The notes: generated from the sequence alone by a model not told the origin. A stretch of 64,000 nucleotides of DNA from Mugil cephalus (GCF_022458985.1 NC_061789.1:20440357-20504356), one strand, 5' to 3'; positions 12,301 to 27,057 are shown, numbered from the stretch's first letter. Program-made: numbers and translations.

Positions 12301-15300
12301 TGCTAATATAATGAACTTAAACCTGTTTGTGGAATGTTGGGATATTGAGGATATTAACAGAAGCTGTGACCCAGTTCACCTGATCTTATTCTTACTCAAC
12401 ACCCAGCTTACCTAACGTTGTAAGGCAGTGCTGTTTATGAGGTTGTTTGGACATGTACATGATAGATGCTTCACAAAGATGGATTGTTCTGGTTCAGCTC
12501 TGTGCCAGTAAATTTACCGTAGGCTGCAGGAGGCAAAATACTGGTATCTGTGTTAAACTGTGTGCATGCATTCCTGGGGGAACATTGGTGGGCGTTTCAC
12601 TCAAAGAGTGCTGACAGCATCTTCGCCCTGTGGCTGCATGTAAATCCAGCGTCCAGCCACCCAGAGGTCAGGAGTTTTGAGGTGTTTGTCATTTCAGACG
12701 GGCGTGCTGGGGCAGGCCTTCTGGTTCGCACTGCTGCTTCTCTCCTACACAGGTGGTCCTCACCTGTTATCACCCCAGTAAAGTCAGTTATTTTCTCTTC
12801 TCGGGGTAATTGGGAAATAAATGGAAGACTCGGAACACTTGAAAGCTCACTATTAGTTTATACCGGAAAAGTCACAGTTGACTCTGAGGTTGAATGGAGG
12901 TTAAATACAACAAAAGTCAGTTCCACACATACCTGATATGCACAAAATGTTTGCCTAGCTTAAAATAAAACAAAGAAGTAAAAGAATGTGCAATACTCAG
13001 AAATGTATTTGGTTTATCTGCAAGCATGTAAATTATTCACTAAAGAGTAAAACTTTGAATAGAACAAGTTTTTACTGATAATAGAAAGAGAAAGCTGGGA
13101 TCAAGTTGATTGCTGTTGTACATCTGGATGTGTTTTTTGTTCTAGACATGAAGCAGCTTGCCAGGACGAGATGGCTGGTATCTACCTAAGAAATCTGAAT
13201 ACTGAAAGGACTCCCTCTCTTCAGCTTATCTCTGCTTTAGGCCCCCTCTCTTTTTCTCCTCTTCAGACAAATGCTATTTTGGGCCTGGCATATACCGAGT
13301 GACTGTGTAACTGTGTCTTTTAATGTGTACATTAGTTTTAAGCAGGTGGCGGCTTTTAGGGATTTTGGTTGTGTTATTTTGGCAGAGAAAGTTGCCAAGT
13401 GAGTGAGAGAGCAAGAGAGCAACACGTCACAACTTGCTGGTGCGTATTAAATGGTCTGTAGTGTGTATGTGCATGTCTGTTTGTGCACGTGCGTATGAGT
13501 CATTTTGGCTGTTAATGCAGACACTCTACTACAGCTGCCATGTGCGTGTTGTTTGTTGACAAATTTGCCGGTCCTGTTTTGCTCCAAGTCATAGGCCCAA
13601 CACTCTGAAGTTATGGAACACGTTGGCGTCGCTTTGCGGCTGACAGATGGAGAGCCATTAAAAAGGACTCAGTCGAATCTTTAGCGAGTGGAAAAAGTGA
13701 TTTTGCGTACTCCCCCTCATTAGTGTATTAATGCATCTCCCTCCTATGTGACAGCACTGCAGACGTTCAGGAATCCATTAAGTGTCTCTTTGCCTAGACA
13801 GACCACATGGGCCCATCCACTGTACTTTGCTGTACGTCTTAAGTCACCCATTAGTCAGACCAGGTCTGAGAAATGTCTCCGATGCCTAAAGGCTGAGGGG
13901 CAAGTGAGAGCCTGAATGACTGAGCAGCCCCAGGGTGGGGGAGCAGAGTGAGATGTGAAAAGAGAGAAGGGTTGAGGATCTACTGTAGGGGTCAGAGGTC
14001 AGACCCATGGGCGCCTTAGGGATCGTATACACAGCTGTCTGTTTATGTCCTATAGAGGAAGTAATACTCAGAAAGGGATTGGAAAGGTTCAGACAGCAAA
14101 TAGCTTTAAATGTACTTTTAATGAGACAGCTGCAATCTTCTACACGATGATGGTTCCATAAGTGCCCAGGGTGGTCCATAGGTATTAGTCGTAATGAGTG
14201 AATAACGATGTGTGCAGCACTCTAATCCTCTGTGCTCATTACCTGGAATGGGTCTGAAGAGGTTTACCATCAGACTATCTACCTGACTCTGAATACAGGC
14301 TGCAGTCTTGCCTTTTGCCTTTGCATCTGTCATAAATGACTAGCACTCTTTTGTTTGTCCCACTATAAGGTCACTTACACCGCACCTCTTGTTGCCATTG
14401 CATGGTTATCCATCATTGGGATCCCTTTATCATCTCAAGCCTCACTCTGAATTTGTTCCAACTGCACGTTCCCCTGCAAACCCAAACACTCTAGCCCTCA
14501 ACTTTCCATACATGGAGTACTACCACAGTCAGGTTACTGCATGCTAAATAACTCCCCAGCAGTCTAGACCACAGGCCTGCGTTGTTCTCACATTTAAGAC
14601 AGCTAGCCCTCTCCTCACCGTGCACGCCCTTACCTTCACACCACAGAAACCACCAGAGAACTCTTTGGAGGTGCCAAGGTATACCACAGAGGTGGGTCCT
14701 TTATGTTCCTGCTGAATCAGACAGACAAACAGACAAGCCACTTCAAACATCACCACTCATGCCCTGAGCTCCAGAGCCAGGCTCCAGGAAGAAGGGCAGT
14801 GAAGTGTGGAGAGAACAGAAGCAGCTGTGGGAAGCATGTCTCCACTGGCCAGTGGCAACAGTTAGAGAAGCGAGGGTAAGCAAGAGGTCTCCTGGTGCAC
14901 TTGTGGAAGGTGAGGCAACTTAACACAGCTGGAACTACATGCTTACAAAGCCTTGGATTTTGGTTTACATGGTTACATAACCATATTGTTTTCCTTTTTT
15001 TCTGTGTGGGTTTATAGATTTAGTTCAATGAACCTTAGATAAATATTACCATTTTGCCAGCAAGGTATTTTGAGCAGCCTCGTTGTTTTTCTGTGGGCCT
15101 TTGTCTCTCAATGAGATGGATGGGTGATGACAAATGAAGAGGTGGGTGAACTCAAGAGGCTGTGTGGAGTTGAGCTGCAGCAGATGTTGATGATAGGAGA
15201 TGCTTAACAAAGATCCAGGATTGGTTTGGCTTTGTGATGTCATCAGGGCAGACAAAACAGGTGAGTCTCCCAGAACAATGTGCAGCCAATTATGGAAACA

Positions 15301-18300
15301 GAAATGGGTGTTTGTCAATGCAGGAGGCTGACACTCGGTCTTTTCCCACCTGTCCCGTGCTTGGATCTGGCCACCAAGGAAGGACATTCTGCACTCACAC
15401 TGAGTACTTTAACTGAGGTTGTTGCGGTCTATGACTGCCAATCATAATCACTGCTTTGTGTGTGTGTGTCTTTTCTTTTTGTGTACTTAAGTCTGTGTTA
15501 CAAGGAATACAGTCTCTTCCCAGAAAGTAAAGACTTTTTTTATATCAAGTATAAAACAAGTATTTTACTGCTATTAAAATGTGCTGCCCAAACTGATTAC
15601 AAAGCAAATCAAGGCTGGCTTATGGAGACAGCTTTGTGCGAGTTAAGTCATTGTACAATTACATTAGCCCACACAGTCCAACTGCAGACTGCTGTTTATG
15701 AGCATTTAAGGCAGGCCACCATGTTGCAGCTTGTAATGTCTTACCATGATTATTTTGCTTACGGTGATTAAAATTGCAACACTGTTCAATTCAGTTCACT
15801 AGCTTCTATTTTTTGGGAGCGTGACTTGAAGCTAAACAAGCCATTTAAAAATTTGGCCGTGAAACGCTGCTACATGCAAGCTGGTGAGGGGCCCAGTGAG
15901 GTTGGACCACACGCAAAAGGTGGTGCAGACCCCAGACTCAAACCCGACCTAAGCTGCCAGCCAGATGGACCTGCGTTGACAGGTCACTAATTGTCTGTCC
16001 TCCAGTTCTATCAAAGGGCAAATGTCGAATGAGGCCTGCATCATCTTCAAATATTATTGGGTGTAATGAAGCAGATGGCCACTACTGTGGCTTACATATA
16101 GCTCGAGGCTGTGTCATGCTAATCTATGAGCATGCACAGGCTTTTTGTCAGAGTGCAGCATCCACAGGAGATGAGCCTGTGATTGGGAATGAGCTGTTTG
16201 GTCTGATGCATGGCTTCAGAGCTGTTTGGTTTTGTATGGTTTACTAGCTCCACCATGGGTTGTTTAGTTGTACATAATTGTTTTCCCCCAGGTGCTAGTG
16301 GCTTATTTTGTGGTTTGTTTGGTTGTCTGTTAGTTTATGTGGCTTAGAGTTTGGTTTGTTTGCATCCAAGTGTGGTTTTTATGTGTATGTGAGTGTTCAG
16401 TGTGAATGTGTGGTGGGGGTATTCTGCTGGTTGAGGCGGGGTCGTGTTTACAGAGCGGGTCCCAGCAGAGCCCAGATCTCTGACCCTCACATTCCAGAAC
16501 CACCGCTAATCGCCTCCGTCTGCTGTTCTTCATAGAAACCCTCGCTGCATCTCTTTTGGCTCCATCTTTGCAGTTTTCTCTCACCCTGGTATTACCACCC
16601 TCACCCCCAACAATGTCAATTTATTCCCTCCCAACCGTGCATTTTAACCTAGTTTTTAGTCGGATAGTGTATTGATCAGCTCAGCTTATGAAATGTGATG
16701 TCAAATCTTGTCAATAAACAACTGTCCTTTGCCCTGTTTTCGTTAATCACTTTCTCCATAGACTCACATAGACTTTTTTTCTTGCTTTTGGTTGTTGTTT
16801 TTCTGCTTTCACAGTGAGCTCATTCTGGGCTGTGGTCATAGATGTGTAAATTAGAACCAGAAGAGTTTCTCAGAGTGAGGCACATATCCCCACTTCTCTT
16901 TCCCCCTCCTTCTTCCCTCCCTCTCCCTCCCTCCCTCCCTGTTCTTTCTTTCTGTCCCTTTTGACTATTTGAAAGCATTCCTGCTTTGAATGTTGGGCGA
17001 CCCACTCCTGCCTCCTTCTAGGTCCCCACGCACTTCATGCTGGCCCAGCTCTCCTTTAAGCATGTCTTGGCCAGGTGCAGAAGTTTGCTCACAGCTGCCT
17101 GACAGATGATGTGAGGGTCTCAGGAGTGTTTTTGTGTCTTGTTGTGAAAACATTTTTGAATGTAGTTGCAGAGCACAGAGGTTGACTGTGACAAAGGAGC
17201 TTACGATTTGTGTGTGATTGTGCGGATGCAAAATAACGCTACATGTGGGTTTGCAGTGTGTTTGCATATTCAGTGTTCTTTATTATTTATGAAGCATTAG
17301 TATGTTGCAGCAACAGAACAGCTGCAGCACTCTATGTAGTGCTGAGTAAAAGGGTGGCTACGCAAGCCACCGGTATTGGCAGGCATGATGTAATAAAATA
17401 TACATCTGTCTGGCTCAGCACTTGATGCATCCTGTTAGGCCATATGCCTTGAAAATGATCTCTTAAGAAGTCAGTGATCCTGCTGTAACTGCGGAGTTCT
17501 TGTACCGTAATGGAGACTGCATCCATTACCGCTCTGTCAGTGCATACTGATTATTGACAGAGGACTGGCAATACTGTGGAATATCATCACGATGCAGAGA
17601 ACGTCTGTTAAGGGATGAAATGGAAAATGAAGAACCTCTAAAATGCTGCAAAATGTGCCACAGAATTAGAACTTTAAATACTTTGTGTGTAGTATTTATT
17701 AACATAAAACCACCCCAATATATATGTATACATATTACATGTATGACATGTTTTTATAGTTGCCCATTAAGTCGGATTCGTATGAAATGATTGTGACAAT
17801 GTGACTTGTGTCAATAGTTCTAAAATATATGACAATTTAATTCTGGACAATAATGCATGACTGCAGCTGAATGCAGTGTGTTGTGTAATATCTGTCCACA
17901 CCCAGCAAGTTTGAGCCAGCAGTGAACCAGACCAGGATACCAGGATCCCTGTATGTCTCTGCTTGCAGATAAGATTTTGATTAAGGCATTCAGAAACATG
18001 CCTTTTATGCAGGTGCAAAAAAATCAGGAGAACCCTATGAAGGACATTCATTTTACATGAACACACACAAAGTATTTCTCTAATATTTCAGAAATCTCAA
18101 CTACTACAAATTCAGATGAGAGTCATTTAAAGCCAGCAGTCTTGCTGTTCCCAAAGGTATTTAATGTAGCCAACTTGAAGTACTCCTTCCTTTATGATGT
18201 AGTCCTCTATAGAGACCACAGGACCAGTGTCCCCAAATCCTGCATTATTCAATACACAATTATTTCCTTTATGTCACCTAATAAACTCCCATCAGAACTT

Positions 18301-21300
18301 TAAATTAAAGGTGAATGCATGAAGATGTGTGATGTGAGCCGCCTGTGGACGTGGCAACTGAATGAGACGAGTGAGAGATCAGGGTCAGATGAGAGGTGTT
18401 TCCTATCTCTCCCTCTCTCTCTTTGTTGGCGTCACAGCCTGTGCTATCTGTCCTCGGTGCGTTTCCCTCTCGCCTTCCCTCCCCGACTTCCTTGACATCT
18501 CCTGAAAAGTGGGACTGTTGTTGTCTATGTTTTGTCTTTGTATTGGCCTGACTTTGACTATGGGAATTCATCAGCGCACTCTTGTGACTGTAGCGTGACT
18601 TTTTAATCCAGACTGATTGACTGTGTCTGACTACGTCTGCGCATGTTTCCTCCGCTGACCTTGAATTTATAGAAAGGTATGAGTGTTTTTATTTGTGGAC
18701 TGAATGGCTGTAGCACACAATGGCACACAATAGCTCAGTTTGAAGAAAACCAATGCGGAAGCCGGTATCCTCAAATATCCAGGAGGACATAAGCCAGGTA
18801 TTAATTTCCTGCCCTTTGTCAGGCACAAGTTGTTGATTTGTCGTGATTAAAGACGTGTTCTAAGCCATTGTTTGTAGTATGTTCGAGTGTGTATTTTTGT
18901 GCTGTTCCTTTTGGCCGGATTTTAAACGTGTATCCTGTGCACTACTCAGTCACGTAGTCTGAGAGATTCCCTGGCAGGAGCAGTGTTTGAGCCTGGGTGC
19001 GTTCCAGCCAACCAGCAGGCCTGGGATGACAGGGAGAGGCACAGAGGTTAATGATTAGTCCCATGTTCTTGCTGCATTCCATGGGGTGACAAGAGGACAT
19101 GGGATAAGGGACAGAGAAATGGAGCATGCTGGGCAAGTCTTTCGGGGCCGTTGCCCTTTATTTTGAAGTGCAGTGCTCAATAAAAGCCGTGCAGCTCAGC
19201 CTTCGTTTGTCGAGGTACAAGCACCATCTCCCTTCTTATCATTAAAATGTTGTGCAACTTTTTTTCCCAATGAACTTTCACCAGGAGGTTTGTTTGCTTA
19301 AGCGAGTCAGGCCTTGACTCATTACTGATAGAGTCCTAATAATTAGTGACCAGAAGGAAGTAGTGTGGGACATTCATTACTGTAAATTACCATGGATTAA
19401 ACTGTAAACTGCTGCTTTTTACTGGATCAAAGTGTCATTGTTAGATTACCTTGTCCTTTGGACTGTGACTTTATTTTCCTCTTAACACACTGAAATGTTT
19501 TGTGCAACATGCTCTCTTGGTATCTCCTGTCTGTCAGTCAACCCTTCTCCTTCTCAGTGCTTCAGTGGTGGAGTTAAACACATTATTAGTGTGGTTTCCT
19601 TGATCGCCAGGTAATCTGGAATTTGACTTCACCACCCAGCCATCCCTATTTTGTGGCGTCTTGTGCCTTTTGCCCGTGAGACGGGAGAACTCCACTTTCA
19701 TGAATGCCAACAGTATCAGCTATGTCTTTATCTTGATGTGTCTGTCTCTCTCTTCTTGTGATCCTCGTTGCATAGACCACATCACAGACATTCATCAAGC
19801 CATCTTTTGTTTTCTGTCTGCCCCCTCCCCTCTCTCCCACATTTCATCAGCCTCAATCCCATTTTTTGCATGTGAGCTGAAGGCAGTGACTCCGTACCGG
19901 CGGGGCTTTTTCTGTGGAGACTCAAGCATCACCTATCCCTACGTGGCTAGAGAGGCCATCCCTGACAGCCTGCTTATCGCTGGTGGCATAGCCATCACCG
20001 GCCTCACAGTAAGTTATACGTTAAAATATCTCTTCGATAAGGTGGAATAGAGCATGTGCTCACATTAAATTAAAAATTTCACATTGCTAGTATGTTGACT
20101 AATTTCTCTTTCTGTCTTATTTCCTTCGCAGATCGCATTGGGCGAATGCTACAGGGTGCGCTTTCGAGGCGTAAACTCGCGGGCTTTTGTCCGAAACCAC
20201 TACGTGTCGTGTCTGTACAAGGAACTGGGAAGCTTCCTGTTTGGTTGTTGCGTCGGTCAGTCTCTTACGAACATGGCTAAGCTGAGTGTAGGACGCCTTC
20301 GACCCAACTTCCTGTCCGTCTGTAACGTCACCTATGAGTCCATTAAGTGCGTTGCTGGCAACTACGTGTCCCAGGTCACGTGCCGGCAGCCCAACCATAA
20401 GATGGTGGAGGAGGCAAGGTGTGTGGTTTGTGTGCATGTTTGTTTATTTTACTTGTTCACCTTAACCCGTGGAGTTAATATGTAACCTTCATGGTCTTTT
20501 TTTGGTCTTCTCTTTCAGAAAGTCATTTTTTTCTGGCCATGCTTCTTTCGCAATGTACACCATGCTCTATCTGGCAGTAAGTCACCTCTGCTTCACAAAC
20601 ACTGACACACAAACGTGACCTTCACATTCACCTGAGCTCATGTTGTGTAATTACAGTATTAGCCACTGTGTTTACAGAGCTGGGGGAATATTACAACTAT
20701 CACCTCTTTTTCAGTTATTAAAGACAAAGCCAATCCCTAGAGGACAAGAACACTGTGTGCATCTATTAACTAAACTGATTAAACACACAAACACACAACG
20801 AGACATGTCCTGCTAAATAAATTCACACTTCCTCATCGTGAGCGGGCCGATTGTTGAGAGCAGCTATTCTCCACAGGCATCCTGCCTCAAATTGAATGAA
20901 CTAGTGAGACAGAGCGATAGACAGGAGGGGACGGGGAGGGTGTGGGTGAGGGAGAATGTTTTCCACAGGGAACATGAACAGATGAAGAGAGTCCACAGAC
21001 AGAGGAGGCCTTGTTGTGGGTCTTATTTAGGGGAGGGGGCGGCTGGCTGAATATGCCTGCTGAGAGATCGACAGGCTTCTTTCAGCAATGGACACCCACT
21101 CGACCCCCCCCCCAGCCTCCCCCATTCTTCATCTCTCTCTTTCTCTGCCATTGAACCGCCCAGCAGCCATGGGTACATTGTGAGAGAGAATAGTTAGAGG
21201 GAAACAAAAGCACATAATTGTCCAGTGTTTTTTTTTTGTTTGTTTTTTTTTTTTAGTCCAGAAAGGTTTACAGTTCACATGTATTCCCCATAATGAACCC

Positions 21301-22543
21301 TTTATTAAGCAGATCTCCTAGTAGTTTGATACAGCTGGATTTTTAGTTATCCAGAGAGGCAAAAAGAAAACCAAAACCTCTTCTGTCTAAGCGAATGCAA
21401 AAGCTCCTTCCTGACTGTCCTTTCTGGGGACTAAAATATGTATGGTGGGATTGAAAAAGCGAAAACAAGACTTGATAAAAAAAAACAAAAAAAACAAGGG
21501 CCTCACTTTTTGTTACCCCTAGTTTTTCTGCTGTCTTTCACCATTGTTTCTCCATACACACACTGCAGGCAGGAATAAGCAAGCCTCACACTTTGGTTTG
21601 TTACTTGATAACGTTTAAAAAGACTACCTGGAGAGAATGTGTCAAACCTGTAGCTACACGCCACCTGAACGCCGGCCAGCTGCTAGCGTATGAGCAGGAA
21701 TCAACACACCTGCTCTCGGCTCTTGGGATAGGAGAAGAAGAGAAAGGGCGGGATGTGGGTCAGCTTCACCGTAGGAATGTAGGCCACAAGCTCCCCAGTT
21801 GGTGGCGGGCCCAGACAGAACTCCCGCCACCTCCTGTAACCTAAACTACACACTATCAGCTGTTTACTTCAGAGCTGATAGAGGAAAATAAATAGTGTTT
21901 AGTGTAATCTTAATAAGATGGTGGGTGTCTATATTTCACTTAAAGGACACTAGCCTGGTTTAGAACTTGACTCATTAGACTCATTTGCTTATAGGTCATA
22001 CACACAAATTAATATATTCACTTGTCGCTAGTGACTATAAAAGCAATATTTCTCTTCTTCTTTGCAGTTCTATCTTCAAGCCCGGTTATCGTGGCGAGGA
22101 GCTCGGCTATTGCGTCCACTCATACAGTTCCTCTTAGTGATGATTGCCATCTACACCGGCCTGAGCCGCATCTCTGACTACCGCCACCACCCCACTGACG
22201 TCCTCACAGGCTTCGTCCAAGGAGGGCTCACCGCGTATTGGGTGGTATGCTGGACGTCGCTTCTAATCTTGGTTATCAGTTTGTTCATGGGATCTGTTGC
22301 TGTGTGCTCTCTGTTGACTGAGTTACCTTTATCCTTACGCTCACTCCTTCATTTTCCTCCCTATAATCTCTCGTGATGTTTGACAGCAAGTGTGGTTTGT
22401 GTATATTTCCTGACGCGTTGTTTCGTCTGTGCCTGCAGGCCTTCTACATCTCTTCCATGTTTAAGCCCTGCGCCCGTCCAGACCTGTCTCCGACTACTCT
22501 GTCCCTCGAGAGCCCGCTATCCAGCCAGCAGACTGTCTGTTAG
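9306..22543 (+). CDS. Phospholipid phosphatase (LPP/PAP2 family), PLPP3-like
   Basis: Six exons join in frame: 9306-9507, 19851-20008, 20132-20418, 20519-20576, 22068-22244 and 22439-22543 (328 residues). The start is the first in-frame ATG of the CpG-rich exon. All three PAP2 catalytic motifs are intact: KLSVGRLRP (170-178), FSGH (220-223) and [12 protein letters not shown] (268-279), with the nucleophile and acid/base histidines H223 and H275 present. Six membrane segments fit the family. A sequon N185-V-T lies in the extracellular loop between motifs 1 and 2, where LPPs are glycosylated. Family enzymes dephosphorylate lysophosphatidate, phosphatidate, sphingosine-1-phosphate and ceramide-1-phosphate at the cell surface and in the ER/Golgi. 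[10 protein letters not shown] and [11 protein letters not shown] match PLPP3 best, but the RGD motif of mammalian PLPP3 is absent (CRQPNHK instead) and the N-terminus is about 60 residues of unrelated sequence. It may be the fish-specific PPAP2D-type paralogue, so no symbol is given. Confidence 0.94.
9508..19850 (+). other. Intron 1 of the phospholipid phosphatase gene (10.3 kb)
   Basis: It is bounded by GTTG|gtaaga and tttcatcag|CC and interrupts the codon after base 1. A GC-rich, purine-skewed stretch at about 9780-10080 continues the CpG-rich promoter region and could hold an alternative first exon, but none could be defined. Palindromic TACATGTACATG words recur near 11095-11115 and 11760-11785. 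A pyrimidine-rich tract lies at 16900-16945. No convincing coding exon was found. Confidence 0.6.
20577..22067 (+). other. Intron 4 of the phospholipid phosphatase gene
   Basis: It lies between CTGGCA|gtaagt and ctttgcag|TTC and falls between codons. It contains homopolymer patches (a C run near 21104-21112 and T runs near 21229-21254) and no supported exon. Confidence 0.7.
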
Positions 22544-23925
22544 CTGGTGCTTGCGATCGTTCCACGAATGAAGATGGACTGCAATAATATAGGGAGAATG
22601 ACAGATAGCACAAGCTGAGAAGCAGGGAGAACTATCATTTGTAAGTAAGGGAATCATTTCAAGAGAAACACATGCTTCCACTTCTGGACATATAAAGACA
22701 CATACAAACATACATCTAACACGTTTAGAAATATAAAAAGCACATTTGACTGCAAGTCAAACCCGTCCAGTGAAAAGAACTGCATAGCAATAATCTTTTT
22801 TCTATCTACTGTATATACTGCATAGTATATATTGTATTCTTCAAGAGGATTTTTAGAAGCTGCTAATGTTTAAAGTTGCCAGTTTGAACTTTTTTGGGGA
22901 ATGGGGGCCTTTGGTGAGTGCATTCAGTCTCCAGGCAGAACTCATCGCTCTTAGCACATGACTAAGAGATGAATAAATGATGTGTTCTCAGCTTGGAAAA
23001 CATCACCCAGCATGTGTGAACCAAGACCATCAGACCTCATGTGTAAACAGAGCTCTGTACAAAGTGAGAGGACTGGCAGTGATGAGGATCAGGCACCGGC
23101 TCCAACTTCTAACCATCTTTACTTTCAGCGCCGGATGTGCTACCATGCTAATCAGACTGCCCCGTGACTAAACAATAACCTGTACGTACGCAAAGAAAAG
23201 AAATGTTGTGCTGTTAAACAATCTTATCTTTATTATTTGATTATCTAAGGCAGTGACAGGGAGGGATCTGACCAGGTTACCTCCCTTCCCCTTTTTCTGT
23301 TCTAACCACTTTGACTGTGTCTCAGAGGGGGAGGTTTGACTGAATTTTATAATATATGTTGCCCCTGGACTCCAATCTCTGAGCTGCACCTTGATTTATG
23401 CCACTCAGACAGGATATATGTGGCTGCGACCCCAGCAGTCCTCCTGTGCAACTTTATTAATAGCACTTGAACATAGATAGTGGAAACTTCTAACTATAAT
23501 CAATATTATATATTTTATCACAAGTTGGATTAATCAGTGTTTATTTTGTAAATGTCAGACTCATACACTATATTTGTTTAGTAAATTTTTTTTGTTTTTT
23601 TTGAATGATAATTATTCAAGCTGAATGTAAATAGCATTTTATGTCATTTTATAAACCACACAGAAATTTCAAAAGTATTAGTTCAAGTTTTGGACAGCTT
23701 TTACGTGTAAGTGTTTGTATTTACGTCCGTGTTGGTCAGGTACGGAGAGCTGCTCTCGTGCCTGTTGTAACCACTAGACTGAGCCACAGATATTATCAGA
23801 AAGCTATATTTTTTTGTGTGTTCCCAGTAATTGTTATGTGTTTTGTCTGTGAATGCCGCGACGGCAGAAATAACCACTGTACTCAAAAAAACCAAACCAT
23901 TAAAATGAATGTTGAATATTTTTAA
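22544..23925 (+). other. 3' UTR of the phospholipid phosphatase gene
   Basis: This is the non-coding sequence after the TAG at 22541-22543. Candidate polyadenylation signals are AATAAA at 22972-22977 and ATTAAA at 23899-23904. The AT-rich stretch between them looks like a long vertebrate 3' UTR. The true end is not determined; the distal signal is chosen because the sequence character changes after it. Confidence 0.45.
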
Positions 23926-26900
23926 CTACCTTTGTCTTCTGCTGCTTTAATCATCAACTCACTAACACGTAATGACACATCCGTCTTAATCTCAGTATTT
24001 ATGTCGCTTTGATTGTCTCTTGCTACGGAGAAGCCCCGTCTGTAAATAATTCATTCAGTAACTTTACAGCCTATCATTTTTTAACTCACAGGATACAAGC
24101 CACCCTTAGAAAGTAAGTAATCTAAGGTGAAACAAAACATCGTTAAAGTGATAAGCGATTTAAACATCGTTCTACTCCAGTGCTCTCCTCTCTAGTATCC
24201 TCCATCTTGGCTCTCTCCCCTCTGCCCCTTCCCTGCACTCAGGCCTTTTCAAGTGCAGTGGAGCATGGTGCACTGTTTCAGGGGGTTATGCTACCATGGA
24301 GATGTTTAGCCAGATACAGATTGTGGTGTCTCAGGCATTTTCTTTCGTTTCTTTTTTTTCTGTCTCTTTTCAATCCACTTCCAAAGGGAGAGCTTAGTAT
24401 AGGGGCTGTGCGACGGTAAGGTAGTGGTATGCAGGAAAGAGATCCAGTAATGAAGCGAAGGTGTTACAGAACAATTAGTAGAAGAGATGAGACGCCAGGG
24501 AGGGAAGGAATGTGATCCCTTTTGTTTCACAATACTGTACGTAACTAAGGAGACAAATTTAATTTCTCAGGAATGTCAATGCCTGTGCTTGTGTGACAGG
24601 TTCTTGTCTGTCCTTGTGTGCCTCACTGCTTGTTATTGTATTTAGGTGTGTGTGACTGAGCTACGCCAAAAGGAAGGCTCCACTGAGCTGAGCTTATGCA
24701 CCCCGTCAAACGTGACATCTCGTTTACGCTGTGACTGGCGCGCTCCTCACTAACCCTTTAGCCCTGGTGAATAGGAGTCAACAAGCACAGGCAGATTTTG
24801 TATGTTCAGATTACCAGGGTCCGGTCAGAAGGGCCTCACTATTTACACTGCTGTGATTGAGCACACAGTGGGAACAGTAGCCCGACGCTGAGGTCATTTA
24901 GAACAGGGAGTATTTGAACCCTAATCTCAACAGGTGAAAGTCATTACTGTCCACATGCTTCACCGTCAAAGAAAATCCAAGCCAGGTTCTCCCTCTTCCT
25001 CACGCCTAACTTCCTCAAATTCCTTGATAAGATTATGATTTTTCTCTTTTATTTATTTTTTTCAAGTTGGTCAGGTGCAACAATATCAGGCCGGATGCTG
25101 GAGCCGATTCAAATCAATATACAGATAAGAGTTCAGTGGAAGGCATGTGGCCCCCTGTGAGGAAAGGACTCTTCATGATAGCATCTTCAAGGCATTTGCA
25201 GATCCTCCAACTTTCATTTACAAAACTTAGTCCATGCTTTAAGTAGTGAAAAACCTTGAGATGTAAAACACTGCTTTCCACAGCCCTTACTTAATTCAGT
25301 CTATCTTTATTTACTGCCAGGGAAAAAGTCCTTAAGACTATAAATTGATTTAACTGTGAAAGAGGAAAAGAAATTTCCTTGCACGCAAATTTTGGTTAAG
25401 CAAGAGATTTTTACCCTGGCTCTCCAAGGCATTACAGAATTGGTCTCTGGAACTCTGCTGGTCTCTTATTCACCTATAGTCCAATTCTTAATAGATTTAA
25501 AAAGGATTAATGGGCTCTTTAGTATGCTCAAGTTCAGGGCTACTCCCACAGTCTCCCTGCCATGCTTTTTTTTTTTAAACAAAATCTCCTATAGTAAAGA
25601 ATAGTCAACGCATTAGCTGCAGACAATAGGACTGCAAGCGTGTCCTGAAATGAAAAACGCCGGATTGCATTCTGTTTGGTTTCTTTCTCCCTTTGTTTTC
25701 TGCCTTTGCTCTTTGGGCATCAGGATGTGCCAAGGCATGCTGACTGAGTGACCTAAGAAATCGTGTCCAAGACATACCCGCAAAGAACTGACAGGGAGCT
25801 ACAGATGGATAGCTGGGCCGCAATCACTTCCACATGTGGAAACCACCAGAACACATGTGCGTGCCTTTCCTCAAATACACAACGCTTAAAACATCAGCAT
25901 ACCTAATTTATCAGGTCGGCATATGTGCACACATAGATAGCACACATGCTCTCTGATGAGGACCTGTGCTATCTGATCAGGATAGCATCATTTAGCAAAT
26001 CAAGACACTGCCTGTTAACTGTGGCTGCATATGAAGTAGTTTTGAAGACTACATAAACCCTTAATGAGATGCAGAGATTTAGATTCTTCCTTAACAAATT
26101 TGAACATGTGTTTTATATGTTACAACCTATAGTTTTATAAGGAAAAAAACAAACACAGGATTGCTTTGGACATTTCCTTGAAGAGTAAACCATTTAAACG
26201 ATGTCACACATAGCCCATTACATACCATAAAAGCAAATCCCCGTAATCCAACATTCGCTGTCTTAAAGGTCAAATTATTGTCTTTGAGAGGATGAGGAGG
26301 CTTTAAGAAAGTACATTACAATTGAAAAGGTTATCCGATAACACCAGGCGCCATAATGTGCGATGTGTTTATTTTAGTGGGAAATTGAATGTTTCAGGGT
26401 GGGGTGACCTTAGCTACCTGTGGCTTGTCTTTTCTGAGGAGGTGTTCTTATCCAGCTTTTAAGATTTTCTTCTTCAGTGCCACTGATGAAACAAACCAGA
26501 AGTAAACACATTTCTGTAGCCTTTTTATGGAACAATAATGAAGCTGACAGGTAGGTTCTCACCCATAACCGTAACAAGCAAGTTGGACTTTGACATATCA
26601 TCCTCTCATAAAACAAGCTTATCAAACAGGACCAAGATGAGACACCAAAAGAGATCATTTGTTTATATTGTGCACCCTGAAGGATGTTGAGTGTGTGCGT
26701 CTTTGTGTTCACACTGCTCGACAAGTCTGCTGAAGTCAGACTGGAATGCAAAAACAAGACCATGGGAATAAAAACAATAGCCAGAACCAGTGAGTTGTCA
26801 GTGAAGACTGCAATCAAGGACTGGGCGGAGGATCCTGGCTTCCAAGTTAACAAGCTAAACCTGCTGCAACACACACATTCACGCATGCTGATAATTTAGT

Positions 26901-27057
26901 AGTGACATGCCAATCAGCTCATGTTAATACACGCAAGGGAACTAGGAACAAAAAAATATCAGGGATACATGTTGGGAAAACAGTCATCATTTGGAGTGTG
27001 TAGAAAATATGCTGCTTCTGTGTAGAGCACGCCTCCCTGTCTGTTTTGTACACTAGA

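Noticed and set aside
26410..26886. 158-codon open frame on the minus strand between the phosphatase and the unknown gene
   Set aside because: No domain, no splice partners, and ordinary composition; frames of this length are expected by chance in a window of this size.
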